From Mesostigma viride (Eukaryota; Streptophyta; Mesostigmatophyceae; Mesostigmatales; Mesostigmataceae), in assembly GCA_009746045.1 (NCBI GenBank), contig RPFO01000102.1:2247577-2311576 (forward strand): a DNA stretch of 64,000 bases, written 5' to 3'. The translations under genes and the position numbers were made by a program. This document shows, piece by piece, positions 20,755 to 32,029 of this stretch. Below the pieces are notes generated by a model. It did no database searches and was not told the origin of the DNA. It worked only from the letters and a program-made list of their open reading frames with translations. Numbering within the stretch: position 1 is the first letter of the stretch; the number at the start of each line of letters is the position of its first letter.

Positions 20755-20877
20755 TATTAATTAATTAATTAATTAATTAATTAATTAATTAATTAATTAA
20801 TTAATTAATTAATTAATTAATTAATTAATTAATTAATTAATTAATTAATTAATTAATTAATTAATTAATTAATTAAT
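20755..20877. repeat. (TTAA)n tract
   Basis: About 123 bases of TTAA/AATT repeat between LINE 3' ends. Similar shorter tracts lie at 15162-15180, 20673-20690, 21042-21065, 21131-21172, 21750-21766, 23142-23184, 38270-38287, 59698-59716 and 62804-62815, always beside a retroelement 3' end. Confidence 0.95.
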
Positions 20878-21042
20878 GCGCGTAGGCCACATGTTAGGCT
20901 AAGCCTGACTAATCTACACTACTGGTATATATTGAACCCTAGACTGAGGTTGCTGGGGTGGCAGGAGGTGCCTGCCAGGGCTTATATGGTCAATGTGGAT
21001 GACCGCCCCCCTCCAGTATACTGGCTTCCCCCCTGCGCTCTT
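20878..21042 (-). mobile_element. ORF1-type retroelement, short 3' fragment
   Basis: On the minus strand this matches the end of ORF1 and its 3' UTR as found at 21180-21246 plus 21767-21890. It runs from a fragment near GCGCAGGGGGGAAG to a 3' end with CTACGCGCA, followed by the (TTAA)n tract. Confidence 0.7.
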
Positions 21043-21246
21043 AATTAATTAATTAATTAATTAATCCATTCCATCCCATGTTCCCCTCCCACTGAGGACT
21101 TATGCTCACGTGACGCAGTCACGTGTCTATCAATTAATTAATTAATTAATTAATTAATTAATTAATTAATTAATAAATTTATGCGCGTAGGCCACATGCT
21201 AGGCTAAGCCTGACTAATCTACACTACTGGTATATATTGAACCCTA

Positions 21247-21766
21247 TATCACCAGCACAATTAAGCAACGCCGCCTGCAGCTAGTAGGGCACCTAGCTCG
21301 CACCAACCAGGTAGACACCTCACGTGGCCCCCCCGCAGGACTGCGACCAGCCCAGCCTGGCCGGCACCTGACGTGGGCTGGGCCCAGTGATGTTAGACGC
21401 CGCAAGGCCCGCACCTTCAAAGAACAGCTAGTAGAGGACATGGGGGGCCTAGGCCTCTCCGTGATTTGGAAGAAGATGATGGACAAGGCCAAGTGGGCCC
21501 AGGTCATAGAGGACAACGAGCCCCCCCCAGTGGGGAAGCGCCCGCGTGTGCAATCCCGCGGGAGGCACGCTAGATAGCTCCCCCTAGGGCAGCGTGCGGC
21601 TGCCTAGCTAGATGTTGTAGTTAGAATGTTGTTAGATAGATGTAGTATGTAGCCAATGTAGATAGACTAGACCGGTAGGAATGTTTGCACCCATCCATCC
21701 ATCCATCGGGGTTAATGCTCCGTGACTCCCCAACGGGAGCACGAGTCTAATTAATTAATTAATTAA
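21247..21766 (+). mobile_element. LINE family B, 5'-truncated insertion with 10-bp TSD
   Basis: Flanked by exact copies of TTGAACCCTA (21237-21246 and 21767-21776). It encodes only the last part of ORF2 (a Leu/Arg-rich segment, then LSVIWKKMMDKAKWAQVIED near 21458-21515) and a 3' UTR with CATCCATCCATC, the CTCCC-CAAC-GGGAG hairpin (21726-21739) and a TTAA tail. The same 3' end occurs in reverse at 62805-63300. Confidence 0.9.
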
Positions 21767-21816
21767 TTGAACCCTAGACTGAGGTTGCTGGGGTGGCAGG
21801 AGGTGCCTGCCAGGGC

Positions 21817-22984
21817 TTATATGGTCAATGTGGATGACCGCCCCCCTCCAGTATACTGGCTTCCCCCCTGCGCTCTGCCGGAGCTGAAGGTAGGTCGGCA
21901 TACCTCGCGTCGCCGCTGTTGCTGGGCCAGGGTCAAGTCGTCGTCCAGCGTGAAGCGAGTCCGCGAGAGCTTCTTGCGGCATTTCAGGAACGACAGCTTG
22001 TCCGCCATGTACTTAAAGGTGAGGAGCACGGGTGCCGGGCCAGCCTTACCCCGCGCGCGGGGGAGGCGGACAGCCGACATCCACAGCTCACCTGTGAGTA
22101 GCATGGGGGCAAGAATGTCGCGCTTAAATGCCGCGAAGACTCGTCGGGGTCTCATCTGCAGGCTGGTCGAAGTGCTTGACGATGACATTGTGGCTGCGCT
22201 TGTCGAGCTCGGCCTCCTCACGAAGGTCGAGTGCTTGTTGCTTGAGCTGTGCCGCGATGGTGGAGGCGGTGGAGGTGGTGTGGTGCTTAAGCAGGTCCGC
22301 CCAGGTGGAGGGAGCATCGCTGGCCGGGCCAGCAGATGCCGGCTGGGCAGCGATTTCCTTCACCGCCTGGGCGGTGAGGCCTGCCATGTCGCACGTGCAA
22401 GCACTCAAGGGCGGTGGCGGTGGCGTGGAGGCATTGGTCGAGGTGGAGGAGCTGGGCCTTGATGTCGGCAGTGGAGGCGGAAATGGCAGTGGAGGTGGAG
22501 GCGACGGTGGTGGAAAGGTGAGGGAGCTCAGCAGCCAGCGTGCCTCCCATTGCTGCCACATCGGCAGCAAGGGGGGTCACGTGCTGCTGGAAGGCTTCCG
22601 TAAGGATGGAACGGAGTGTGGGGGCGTGGATGGATGGAGCCCAGATCGCGTGGTTGGTGCGCCCGAGGAGGGAGCAGAGGATGATAAGCTGGATTTGGGG
22701 GCGGGCGCACCCGAACAGAAAGTTGGGGCGCATGCTGGTGCCGTCGGGGTGGATGAGGCGATTGGTGTCGAAAAGATGGAGGCCCAGGTCGTAAAGCGAG
22801 GCGTAATCCCCAAAGAAGATGAAATGCATGGCATCTCTTGGGTCCATGGCGGTCCAGTCGTAGTCGTCGACCTTGAAAGGTTGGGGCCGAAAGCGCGGTT
22901 CTGCTGGGCGTGGTTCTGCTGGGCGACTGCATTTAGGGTCTGGCGATGCCGAGGGCGAGGCGGCAGGAGCCGAGTGCACTACCA
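21817..22984 (-). pseudogene. Retroelement ORF1 (nucleic-acid-binding protein), frameshifted
   Basis: Minus-strand frames join to an ORF1-like protein. The N-terminal part (22980-22290) includes YDWTAMDPRDAMHFIFFGDY and a long helical stretch rich in Ala, Thr and His that could be a coiled coil. The C-terminal part (22290-21820) includes KCRKKLSRTRFTLDDDLTLA and QQQRRRE, the same signature as the ORF1s at 60116-61211 and 37486-37803. L1-like ORF1 proteins coat the element RNA. At least two frameshifts are present. The similarity to L1 ORF1 C-terminal domains is by motif only. Confidence 0.65.
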
Positions 22985-23149
22985 ACGCATCCATCCATCC
23001 GTCGGGGTTAACGGCTCCGTGACTCCCCAACGGGAGCACGAGTTTAATCAATTAATTTATAATTAATTCGTCAATTAATTAGTTAATGGGACATCAAGGG
23101 CAGCTGACTCAAAATGGGCGCTGGCAGCACATTTAGTAAGCCATTAATT

Positions 23150-23604
23150 AATTAATTAATTAATTAATTAATTAATTAATTAATAGACACGTGACTGCAT
23201 CACGTGAGCATAAGTCCTCAGTGGGAGGAGAACATGGGATGGAATGGATGGTGTAAGCTATCTAGGTCCTAGTTACAGGGTTGTGGGCACCGCGGCCCGA
23301 ATCGCTATGAATGCCATACACGGTCACACGCGGAGCCCCCACAGACTTGGGGGTGGTCTCCTTCATCACTACTTGCCATCTATCCTTGCGTACCATCTGC
23401 CTCCATATTACAGACAAACCAGGAGGCTGCCCGGGTGTGAGCCCGTCACGTCTAGTGTAGCACATGTCCATGCCGAGTCTATCACGAAAAGTCCACGGGT
23501 GGCGGCCCTGCCGCGCGCGGCCTGGGGCACGCCAGGGGAGGACATATCGCCCAGGCTGGGCGGGCTTGGTGCCAGCTAGTCTATCTGATCTGTCTACCTG
23601 ATCT
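23150..23604 (-). mobile_element. LINE family A, 5'-truncated copy downstream of BiP-A
   Basis: On the minus strand it holds the last part of ORF2, ATTCCATCCCATG, the CACGTGA...TCACGTG hairpin (23188-23206) and the TTAA tail (to 23142). It ends about 90 bases beyond the stop of the BiP-like gene. Flanks AGTAAGCCAT and TGTTAGCCAT could be an eroded 10-bp target duplication (7 of 10 match). Confidence 0.8.
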
Positions 23605-23692
23605 GTTAGCCATGGCCCCCACCATATCATAAATTGGTGATCTACTCCGTGTTATGCGCACATGCATTTGTAAGTACATACTGCCCTTTAGG

Positions 23693-26600
23693 CTACAATT
23701 CATCGCCAAAGTAAGTTTCGTGATGTTGTCCATCCTGACGTGGACTGTTGCCATCACTTGCCCCACTAGGCTTGCCCGTGGGTTTCCCTTGGGCTTGTTC
23801 AATAATGGCACTACAAAATGCTGACAACTCTTTGTACTTTGCATCGTAATCCTCCTTTTCAGCATCGCTGTTGGCATCAATCCACTCCAGCACCTCTTGC
23901 ACGCGCCTCTGGATGACCCGTTTGTCCCCATTGGACATTGATGAAGAGGTCTCAGGCGTTGCCAAGAGTAAGGTAACCTCATGCAGATATGCCTCAAGCG
24001 AATTTCGTGACTCTGTCCGTTGCTCGGATTCCTTGGATGCTTGCGTCCGCTCCTGTTCCCTCTCCGCCATCATGCCGAGTTCAATCTGGCTCAGCTGCCC
24101 CTTGTCGTTCGAGATTGTGACGTGCTCGCGCTTGCCACTGCTGGTATCCGTGGCGCTAACTTGTAATATGCCTTTCGGAAATACATGAGGTGAGAGGGCG
24201 GGTTGGGAGTGGTAGGGTACAAATGGGGAAAATGGAAAGGACATTGTAGATGTAAACAGTCAGCGCTAAAATCCCTCTTGGCACCCCCACAAGTCCCACC
24301 AAGTGCACCCACAAAAACAACGACACACGCAAACTCGCAAAACCTCGCCAGCCTAGTCTGCACGTCAACTGCGCAAACGTAAGAACTGTGGACCATTTGC
24401 ATCATCACCCATGACAAACTAAGCTACCTTACAACATCACCATCACTAGGCATGGGAAATAGCCAGCCACATCAATAACCACAACATGGACTTCCCAACT
24501 TACCATTTGTATCCACCTCAAATGTCACTTCCACCGTGCGCGCCCCCCTAGGGGCAGGGGGTATGCCCGTCAACCGCATCTGTCCCAGGAGGCGGTTTTC
24601 CTTAGCCACCTGGGCGTCTCCCTCGAATATGCGGACCATGACCTCCGTCTGGCCATCATAACGCGTCGAGAAGGTCTTTGTGTTCTTGGCAGGGAGCAGG
24701 CTGCTCGAAGGGATGATCACCGCCATGCTGCCCGTTGCCGTCTCAATGCCAAGGGTCAGCGGCGTGACGTCAAGCAGAATCGCATTGGCATCTGCACAGG
24801 GACATCTCGGATCGCACAACAGATTTCACTGCTGTAGTAAGCCAATGAAGCGTATCAGTCGATAATTTGGAATGCGAAGGAAGAAACCACCATTCCTCAT
24901 GCCCGCAATGCGCCACATGTGTTCATAGGCGGCTACATCTGCCTGAGATTCTGTCTCGGCTGCTGCTGGTGTTAATCCTATAACACCTACATACATCGAA
25001 CTTCGTGACCGTTTGTCGCCTAATAAGTGGGAGTACCGCCGATAATTAGGAGCGGATCATGGTAAAAAAATCAGCCATTCGGGCGTACTCCGGGATCTCA
25101 CGAGATGGAGGGACCAATCACAGATACACTACGCACGAAGCGCCAGGCGCGCCATTAGTTAGGCGCACGGCCGCTTTAGCCACCGCCTCCTCTCCGGAGC
25201 GCAGCCAAGGAGCATGTTACTACGAACAAGGGACGCAAGTAATTTCAGGCGACGGGCGACGGGCGACGGGACACCAGCCACGGGCAACGAGCCACGGGCA
25301 ATTTGAGCAAGGGACGAAAGGATTTCAGCGGCGACGGGCGACGGCTACTTGCCAAGGGCAAATTTGAGAAAGGGACGGAAGGAATGACGGGCAACGGGCG
25401 ACGGGCGACTAGCCAGTAGCCACGGGCCACGGGAACCTAGCCATGGGCAAAAAAATTCAGCAACGGAGGGACGGAAGGAATTCAACGGGCCACTAGCCAC
25501 GGGCGACAGGCCACGGGCACCGGGCCACCAGTTGGCGACGCGACGGGCCACGGGAACCGGGCCACGGGCGACGGGTCGGCCCACGAGAACGGGAATTTAG
25601 AAAACAGCCGGACTTCAAAGGGTCTTGAACAGGAGGAGTCTCCAATAACAGGGGCTTGGCCCCTATCGGGTCTACGTGTTACCTATAAACAATCAATGAA
25701 TGCCACCTTACATACTAGAAAGTATATACGAGTCAAACAAAAAGGAAAATGTACAAAACACCAATGAAAAAAAACTCCCGCGAATCCATCGTTTCAGCAA
25801 GAACCAAAGCGTATGAACACAAACCTTCTTCACAGGACAGCATGCTTACCCTTCTCCTTTTCCTTCTCATTGTCATCATCCCGCGCCTCGTCATTTCTTG
25901 CAATCCGCTCATCCGTGTTTCCTCCCCCGCGTAAAATGCTGCCCTGGATCGCCGCCCCGTGGCAGACGGCCTCGTCCGGGTGCACCCCCCTGTTTGGCTC
26001 CCTGCCCCCAAAGAACTCCCGAATCAGCTGCTGCACCTTGGGAATGCGGGTAGAGCCGCCGACCAGCAACACGTCGTCAATATCACTGGGTTTCAAGTCC
26101 GCCTTGGCCAGTGCCGTCTTGATGGGCTCCAGGGAGCCCCGAATCAGGTCCATGCAGAGCATCTCAAAGAGCGCACGGCTGACCGGCTCGGACAGGTCAG
26201 CCCCGTCCATAATCGACTCTATCATGATCCTCGTTTGGACTTGCCCGCTCAACTCGAGCTTGGCGCGCTCGCATGCTTGGCGCAACCGCGCCATTGCCCG
26301 CGGGCTCGTCGTGAGGTCCTTGCCCGTCTTCTTCTTCATCACATCCACGAAATGGCTGACCATGCGGCGAACGAAATCCTCGCCGCCCAAATGCGTGTTC
26401 CCGCTCGTCGCGAGCACCTGGAAAATGCGCCCGCCGACCAACAGAATGCTCACGTCCAGGGTCCCACCGCCAAAATCGAACACCAGGACTCTCTTGTCAC
26501 TCTGGTCGGGGCTGTCCAGGCCGAACGCGAGCGCCGCAGCCGTGGGCTCGTTTATAATTCTAACGACGTCCATGCCCGCAATCACCCCCGCATCCTTGGT

Positions 26601-27936
26601 GGCCTGCCGCTGGGCATCGTTGAAGTAGGCAGGCACTGTGATCACCGCTTTGCTGATTTGGCCCCCAAGGAATTTCTCCGCGATGTGCTTCATTTTGCTC
26701 AGAATCATCGCGCTGACTTCTTCTGGGGACAGGGGCGGCTTAGCCTCAGCCCCCGGTGCTTGTATTTTCACATAGGGCTTCCCCCCCTTGTTGATAACAT
26801 TGTACGGCAGGTGCTCGATCTCTGACTGGATTTCGTTGTCCGTAAATCTGCATGGCAAACAGACCATGTAAAAAAACGCCAACAGCATTCAAAACACAGG
26901 GAAAAGGTTGAAAAAAAGATCCACGGTTGGCATCAGAAAGCTTGGGAAGCGCGGGGGTTCCAGGATGATGGAGGCTTGGCAGCAGGTGGGTTAAGCTGCC
27001 ATTATGCAACACTGGGTCCCTTAAGCCTGGGATCACCCGCGTACCCAAATATAGGTGATTCCCCACAGTAATGCCTCAATTTTGCATGAGCCCATTGGGG
27101 GATCACGCCAGAGGCTTCTAGTAAAGAATCGGGGATGGCGGCCCTTGAGCTTCCCATGTCCTAGTCTTTAACATCTCACGTGGCATGCCGAAAGAAAAAA
27201 AGGCAAGCTTTGGTGCAACGCGGGTGGATAATCCTAGGAAACCCCGTGCGTGGAAAATACTTCCCACATTCCTGGTCAAATACTAATCGAAACAAGACAG
27301 GCCATCATGCATGCACATGCTTTGAAGCAAGAAGGCCATCTGACCTGTTCCCAATTTCAAGAAGGGTTCCTTCGCTCACACCCTGCTTTTGATCGCTACG
27401 CAGCAGCTACAAAGAGCAAAGGTTGTCATGTCATTGCTTATGCTAGTAAGGAGTAGCACTGCCCAGGTGAGCGGCAGTTCACACAGGTGACAGAGCACCG
27501 CAGGCAACATCGTGTCCATTTCCCCCCATGCATTTGTAGTCAGCGCATCCCATAAGGTAAAACCTCTCAGACCCCACACTGTCAGGGCCTGCTCGCCTTG
27601 CGTTTCCCTTTCCGGCTGTCGACAGTCCATCGTCATGACGGCCATTGACCTCCAAAGCAGCTTCCAATAATGCTATCCCCAACAAGCAACTACTTACTTT
27701 CTGCCAATCAGCCGCTTTATGTCGTACACCGTCCCCTCGGGATTCATGGTCACCTGGTTGACCGCGGCCTCGCCCACGAGGACATCTTTGTCCGCAAATG
27801 CCACCCAGGAGGGTGTTGTCCGGGACCCTTGATCGTTTGGAATCACGTCCACGCGGCCATGCCTGAAGACAGCCACGCAGGAGAACGTCGTCCCCAGGTC
27901 GATGCCAATAATTCTATCGGACGCCTCGTCCCCATC
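23693..27936 (-). CDS. BiP-like ER HSP70 (copy A), C-terminus GDEL
   Basis: ATP-driven ER chaperone of the HSP70 family, read from four exons: 27936-27698, 26847-25850, 24791-24504 and 24171-23693 (2,004 nt, phases consistent). The nucleotide-binding domain has [22 protein letters not shown] and [13 protein letters not shown], the three HSP70 signatures. The peptide-binding domain starts at [11 protein letters not shown], and GILQVSA follows the last intron. It ends YFGDEL, a KDEL-type ER retrieval signal. The exon with start codon and signal peptide was not found; the frame upstream of 27936 has a hydrophobic stretch (LLAPVLAQ) but no ATG. Odd features: a charged Asp/Glu/Lys-rich linker replaces the usual short one before the peptide-binding domain, and the C-terminal lid is poorly conserved. 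It is divergently paired with copy B. Confidence 0.9.
25246..25600. repeat. Degenerate CGGGCGACGGG minisatellite in a BiP-A intron
   Basis: Irregular repeats of CACGGGCGACGGG and CCACGGGCAACG words, mixed with AAGGGACG and AATTT spacers, inside the 1,058-nt intron between exons 26847-25850 and 24791-24504. Long open frames on both strands come from the repeat and are not genes. Confidence 0.75.
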
Positions 27937-30900
27937 CTGTGCGAGCACTGGGGCCAGCAAGCAATTAAAGAACAGTACAGGTAGTTTGAACAGCACAGGC
28001 AATTTCAATTTTGAAAAGCAGAATGATAACAACTGGCAGTATTAGCAGGTGGCGAGCTGGTGCAAGGTGCTGCCCCAAATTAGAGCTCAATTGTGGCCAG
28101 TGGCATGGCCTCCCACGAATCATGAGACTATAAGTCGTATTTACGATTGCGTTGCCTTGAATTCACAATCCTCTCCCAGACATGCTCCAGTGATTGAATA
28201 TGGTGCTGTGTGGCCCACAAGGCTCAGATTCACAAAATGAAAACGATAAACAGCACTAACGAAACTCATTGCTCCTGCTCGCTGCCTGGGCCCCGCACAA
28301 AGACACTAGACCAGTTGATCCTGGTTCGCAAACCTGGGTCTAGCAGGCCTGACTCCTGGAAAACTCACCGCTCGTTAACATTTGCTACCGGATAATAATG
28401 CTACCGATGCCCGTCTTTAGCAGCTTGCTTGCATTGCCAGTAGCAGGGAGCCCGGGACGACCAGCAGGAACTCTTCATGCTAGTTATTGATGCCGGGCAG
28501 GAAAATGCGTCCTGTGTACCTGTAATTAAATTACACTAAAAAATGCATGCAGGCCGGCTGGCCGGCTTGTGATATTGAGCAATTGTGTCTTTACCTTGAA
28601 GGCGCGCGCCTTTGGTTGGGTTTAAATGTGACCAAGTGGATAAGGACAACATACAGGGCAGGTTGACATATATAGCGCATACACTGTATATGTATTGACC
28701 TGATAGAGCACCCCCATGAACATTTGATAGAGTCAAACCTACGAATCAGGTTGTAAAGATGCTTCCCTTCTTCTAGAAGTGAGAGCGATTTTACTGGAGG
28801 CATGGCCCATGATATGCGCAATATTAAGGCATGGTTTCCATGTCTACCCACTGGCTGCAGAATAACCGTTAAAAATAGAAATCCGAATTGGCTGCGACTA
28901 GCAGTTGATGCCGACAATTGTGGATATCAAAAGTAAGTTCACGGCTTTCATGAACCAATCTTGCATACCTGCAACAAATTTCAGATGAATTAACGTGGTA
29001 GCCAGGATGACGTACGCCCATCCAGCCGGCTCCCAGCGTTGACCCCAGATACGCATCTGCACCTGCGAATTCTACACGCCCACGCCAGCCAGGCACATCC
29101 AACGGACAATTAAATGAAACGAACTTCCAACATCAGCCACCCATTGCCAGCTGCATGTCATACTTAATGCATTGTACAAGCAGGTGTGCTTTCTGAGCTG
29201 CAATCGGCAAGTACAGCCATGTCGATGGAGTGTCTGGGCAATGCCACTCAATACGCGCCTTTCCGTTAAGCATAGATGTAAGCAGCTTCCTTGCATCCGG
29301 GCTACCGTGGCCTACTATTATTCCAGTGGAGGACTAATAGCATGCCGTCTTGTGCATATAAGGCTATCGGGGGGCTTTCGTAACTCAATTCCTGAGCACA
29401 TCGAGCGTGGCATGGGAAGCCAGCTAACATAATTGTTAAGACAATAAATGATAAGGATAAATCGATATATGATAACATCATGGGCATCCTGCAGGCGATT
29501 TACAAAGCATGGGCATCCTGCAGGCCGGCGGGAACATAACTGTCTACACGCCTTCTGGGAAGGATAACGTTCTACAGGTATATAAGCGCGTATAAGTTCT
29601 ACAGGTGTATAAGCGCATGAGTCGTCAACTTTCATGCACATTAGCCAGTCGAAACTACTCTGGTTGGTTGCGCGAGGCCCCGAGTGTAGGACTGACCTTT
29701 CGGTTTGGCGTTTAAAAGTTCAAGGTTGCTGTAGAATCGCGTAATGCTGCCTACTCCAGGATAAACACGCAACGAATTCGGCGTTGTCCACTACAGTCTA
29801 CAGTGTACACCGCAATAATTCGAGAAGAATTCAAGGTCCCCAAAAGTCCAGAGTCCGGAACGCAGCCCGCAGGGCCTCCATGAGTGCACGTCCGGCCAGC
29901 TTGGGATTAAAAACCAGGATGAAGGATGACTAAGGATGACGCATTTACCGAATCACCATGAAACATGGGCAGCTTTGCGTGGCGCGGCGCGGCCATGGCA
30001 CTGATGGCACTTACACTGTAACTTGTTGTTGTTGGCTTGTTGCCCACGCCGCAAGGCTTGTCGGACCACCGGCGCGGGAATAATGAACTCAACAACGCCG
30101 CATGTGGGCACTGGCCTTCGTATATGGCAGGAACTAGTGGCGGTACTTGGTAGCTTCAAAATTCGAATGGTACGATACACGGGGGATTCGCAGAAGCTTG
30201 AATTTTATAAATTATGATTTGCAGGAAGCAAAAACTTCCGTTAGTCGGTAAGTTAGTTGAATCCCACGCCGCGCCGGTCAAACATTTCTTCCAGTAGGTT
30301 GTACTGGTGATTTACCCATGGCCCAACCCTGATTTTCAGAAACAGAAGGATGCACCCCATGCACCCCATGCACACCATGCACCATGAAGCCCGTCCAGCA
30401 GCAGTCGCCTCCCTTACGTTGGTCGCTGTGGCCGACATGGCAGGATAGACCCAAGGCCTCCGTTCTCTGAGCGCACATGTACTGTAGCACATAGTTTTCC
30501 AGGAACAATTTCCGCCGCCTCTCTTCTCCCTTGAGCACGCGGCTACCACGTCTAGGTAGTAGATACATCTTGACGGCTTTGAAACACCGTTTTTCAAACA
30601 CCGTACTGTAAAGGTTCCGGGTCTCTGGTCCGTGGTTAGTGAGCGGGCGGAGTCAGCGGACTGCCAAAAAATGCGACCAGAATTGCTAGCAAAATGGTCG
30701 ACGTCGCGCTGCCGGCAGGTAAGCCGTAAGCGCAGCTAAAACCTTGACAATATCCATACTTAAATCATCTGCTTCGATGTTGCGCATGCAGTCTCGCCAC
30801 TATTGCAGCTTCCAGCGCTAAGTTTGAATTCATTCTTTTATCGGCGCGCGGTGTATTTTATCCTAGTGCGCCACTATAAGCTATAAGTTCTAGTTGTTGA

Positions 30901-32029
30901 GCGCGCGCGCCGGGCTATAAGCTGCTATATAAAATAAATAAATCTATACAGTATTAATATACTTGGCGCTGCCTTCATGCAGAATGTGTTCATTGATTGG
31001 TTATTACAATGTGCACGAATCGATTTGCCGCGAATGTACGTGCACTTATAGCGCATATGCGCAGCTAGCTAGCTAGCTAGCTTGATCATGCAGCAGTTGC
31101 GGCGCTGCGCCGATGCCTAATGATCTCACGTTGCGGGTGGATTGTATGGCCATGCACGTGCACACCATATTGTTTGCAGGCCGGTCGACGTGGTCTTTCA
31201 AGGCCGGGGATTTTACTATGCATATGGACGACGTTCAAGGGTGAGTGCGCCGAAAGCTGCAGCTCATGATGATCGATCATGCGCGTACGTTGCCGGTCGC
31301 GAAATGCGAATCCGCTGCGCGAGAAGATCATGAGCGACGTGTTAACCCGCAACATGTGTTGATCACATGAACGCTTGATCCTGCGCCGCTTCTTTGAATG
31401 AAGACACGTATGATGTACATTCAACTAGCCGGCACGCATAAGTACTAGAATGAGGCTGCGTCATGATGAATATTTGCACTTAGGACTTTGAATGGCGTAC
31501 GGAGAATCGTGTACATGTTCTACGATAGCATTTGGGCAGCTAGTATACTGATAACTTATGAGAAGGTTGTTTTGTGCAATTTCAAACACCTGATCTGGCC
31601 TATGCACTCAATGCTGCTGGATGTGGTATAAGTAATACATGTTGTCATATGCCAAGCTTGCCGTTAATAACCCCGTGTGGCTGGGGGGGATATCTACAAA
31701 GAGATTTTCTTATATATATATATGCATGCTGGCTTTTTTAATCATGCTGTTGTCACACAATCCATAACCCGAGTAACACGCTTGTTGGCAATTGGCTCAG
31801 TGCCAGTGGCTTTGCATGCATTGATGCAAGAGCCGGATTAGTACTAGTCGTTGCAACGCAACCACCTTCACCTTCAATTTGATAATGTGCTGGTTCTCAG
31901 AACGCCAGATAATCTGTCTAAATACATCAACCGGCTGACCAATCTTACTTTATTGTTGTGCGTTGGCATGCACAATTTTTGATGTAATTGTCATCAGTCA
32001 TCTGCAGCCTTCAAGTGGTTCTCTCACAG
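27937..32029. other. Region between the divergent BiP-like genes
   Basis: About 4.1 kb between the first recognised exons of the two HSP70 genes. It must hold both promoters and both first exons (start codon and signal peptide), but none could be identified: the hydrophobic frames near 28032, 28917 and 31988 begin at TTG, not ATG. Short repeats seen are GCACCCCAT (30340-30380) and GCTA (31063-31082). No CCAAT-N9-CCACG element was spotted by eye; a GACGTGG word occurs near 31186. Confidence 0.5.

Larger units (their letters stand above)
21180..22984 (-). mobile_element. ORF1-only retroelement, interrupted by LINE-B
   Basis: The minus-strand element is split at TTGAACCCTA by a 520-bp LINE-B insertion (21247-21766). 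Its 3' UTR end lies at 21180-21246, next to a TTAA tail (21131-21172). The rest, including ORF1, is at 21777-22984. No RT or endonuclease is present. At the high-coordinate end a short LINE-B-like 3' end with hairpin (about 22988-23037) abuts it. Confidence 0.75.

Noticed and set aside
22128-23066. 312-codon plus-strand frame rich in Gly and Val
   Set aside because: It is the antisense of the retroelement ORF1 on the minus strand, which carries the recognisable motifs.
25246-25600. GC-rich repeat considered as a CRISPR-like or regulatory array
   Set aside because: Units are irregular in length and spacing, it lies within an intron, and CRISPR does not occur in nuclear genomes.
25959-26825. 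288- and 271-codon plus-strand frames
   Set aside because: They are antisense shadows of the largest BiP-A exon.
28290-28350. tRNA-like GGTTCGCAAACC loop
   Set aside because: No acceptor stem or anticodon arm could be paired around it.
28852-28917. Possible signal-peptide exon for BiP-A on the minus strand (hydrophobic FGFLFLTVIL)
   Set aside because: The frame starts at TTG with a stop four codons upstream and has no ATG; the donor is weak.
31063-31082. GCTAGCTAGCTAGC palindromic run
   Set aside because: It is a short four-base microsatellite with no link to other features.
31727-31768. MLAFLIMLLS reading as a signal peptide for BiP-B
   Set aside because: It hits a stop before any usable donor, so it cannot splice in phase to 32030.
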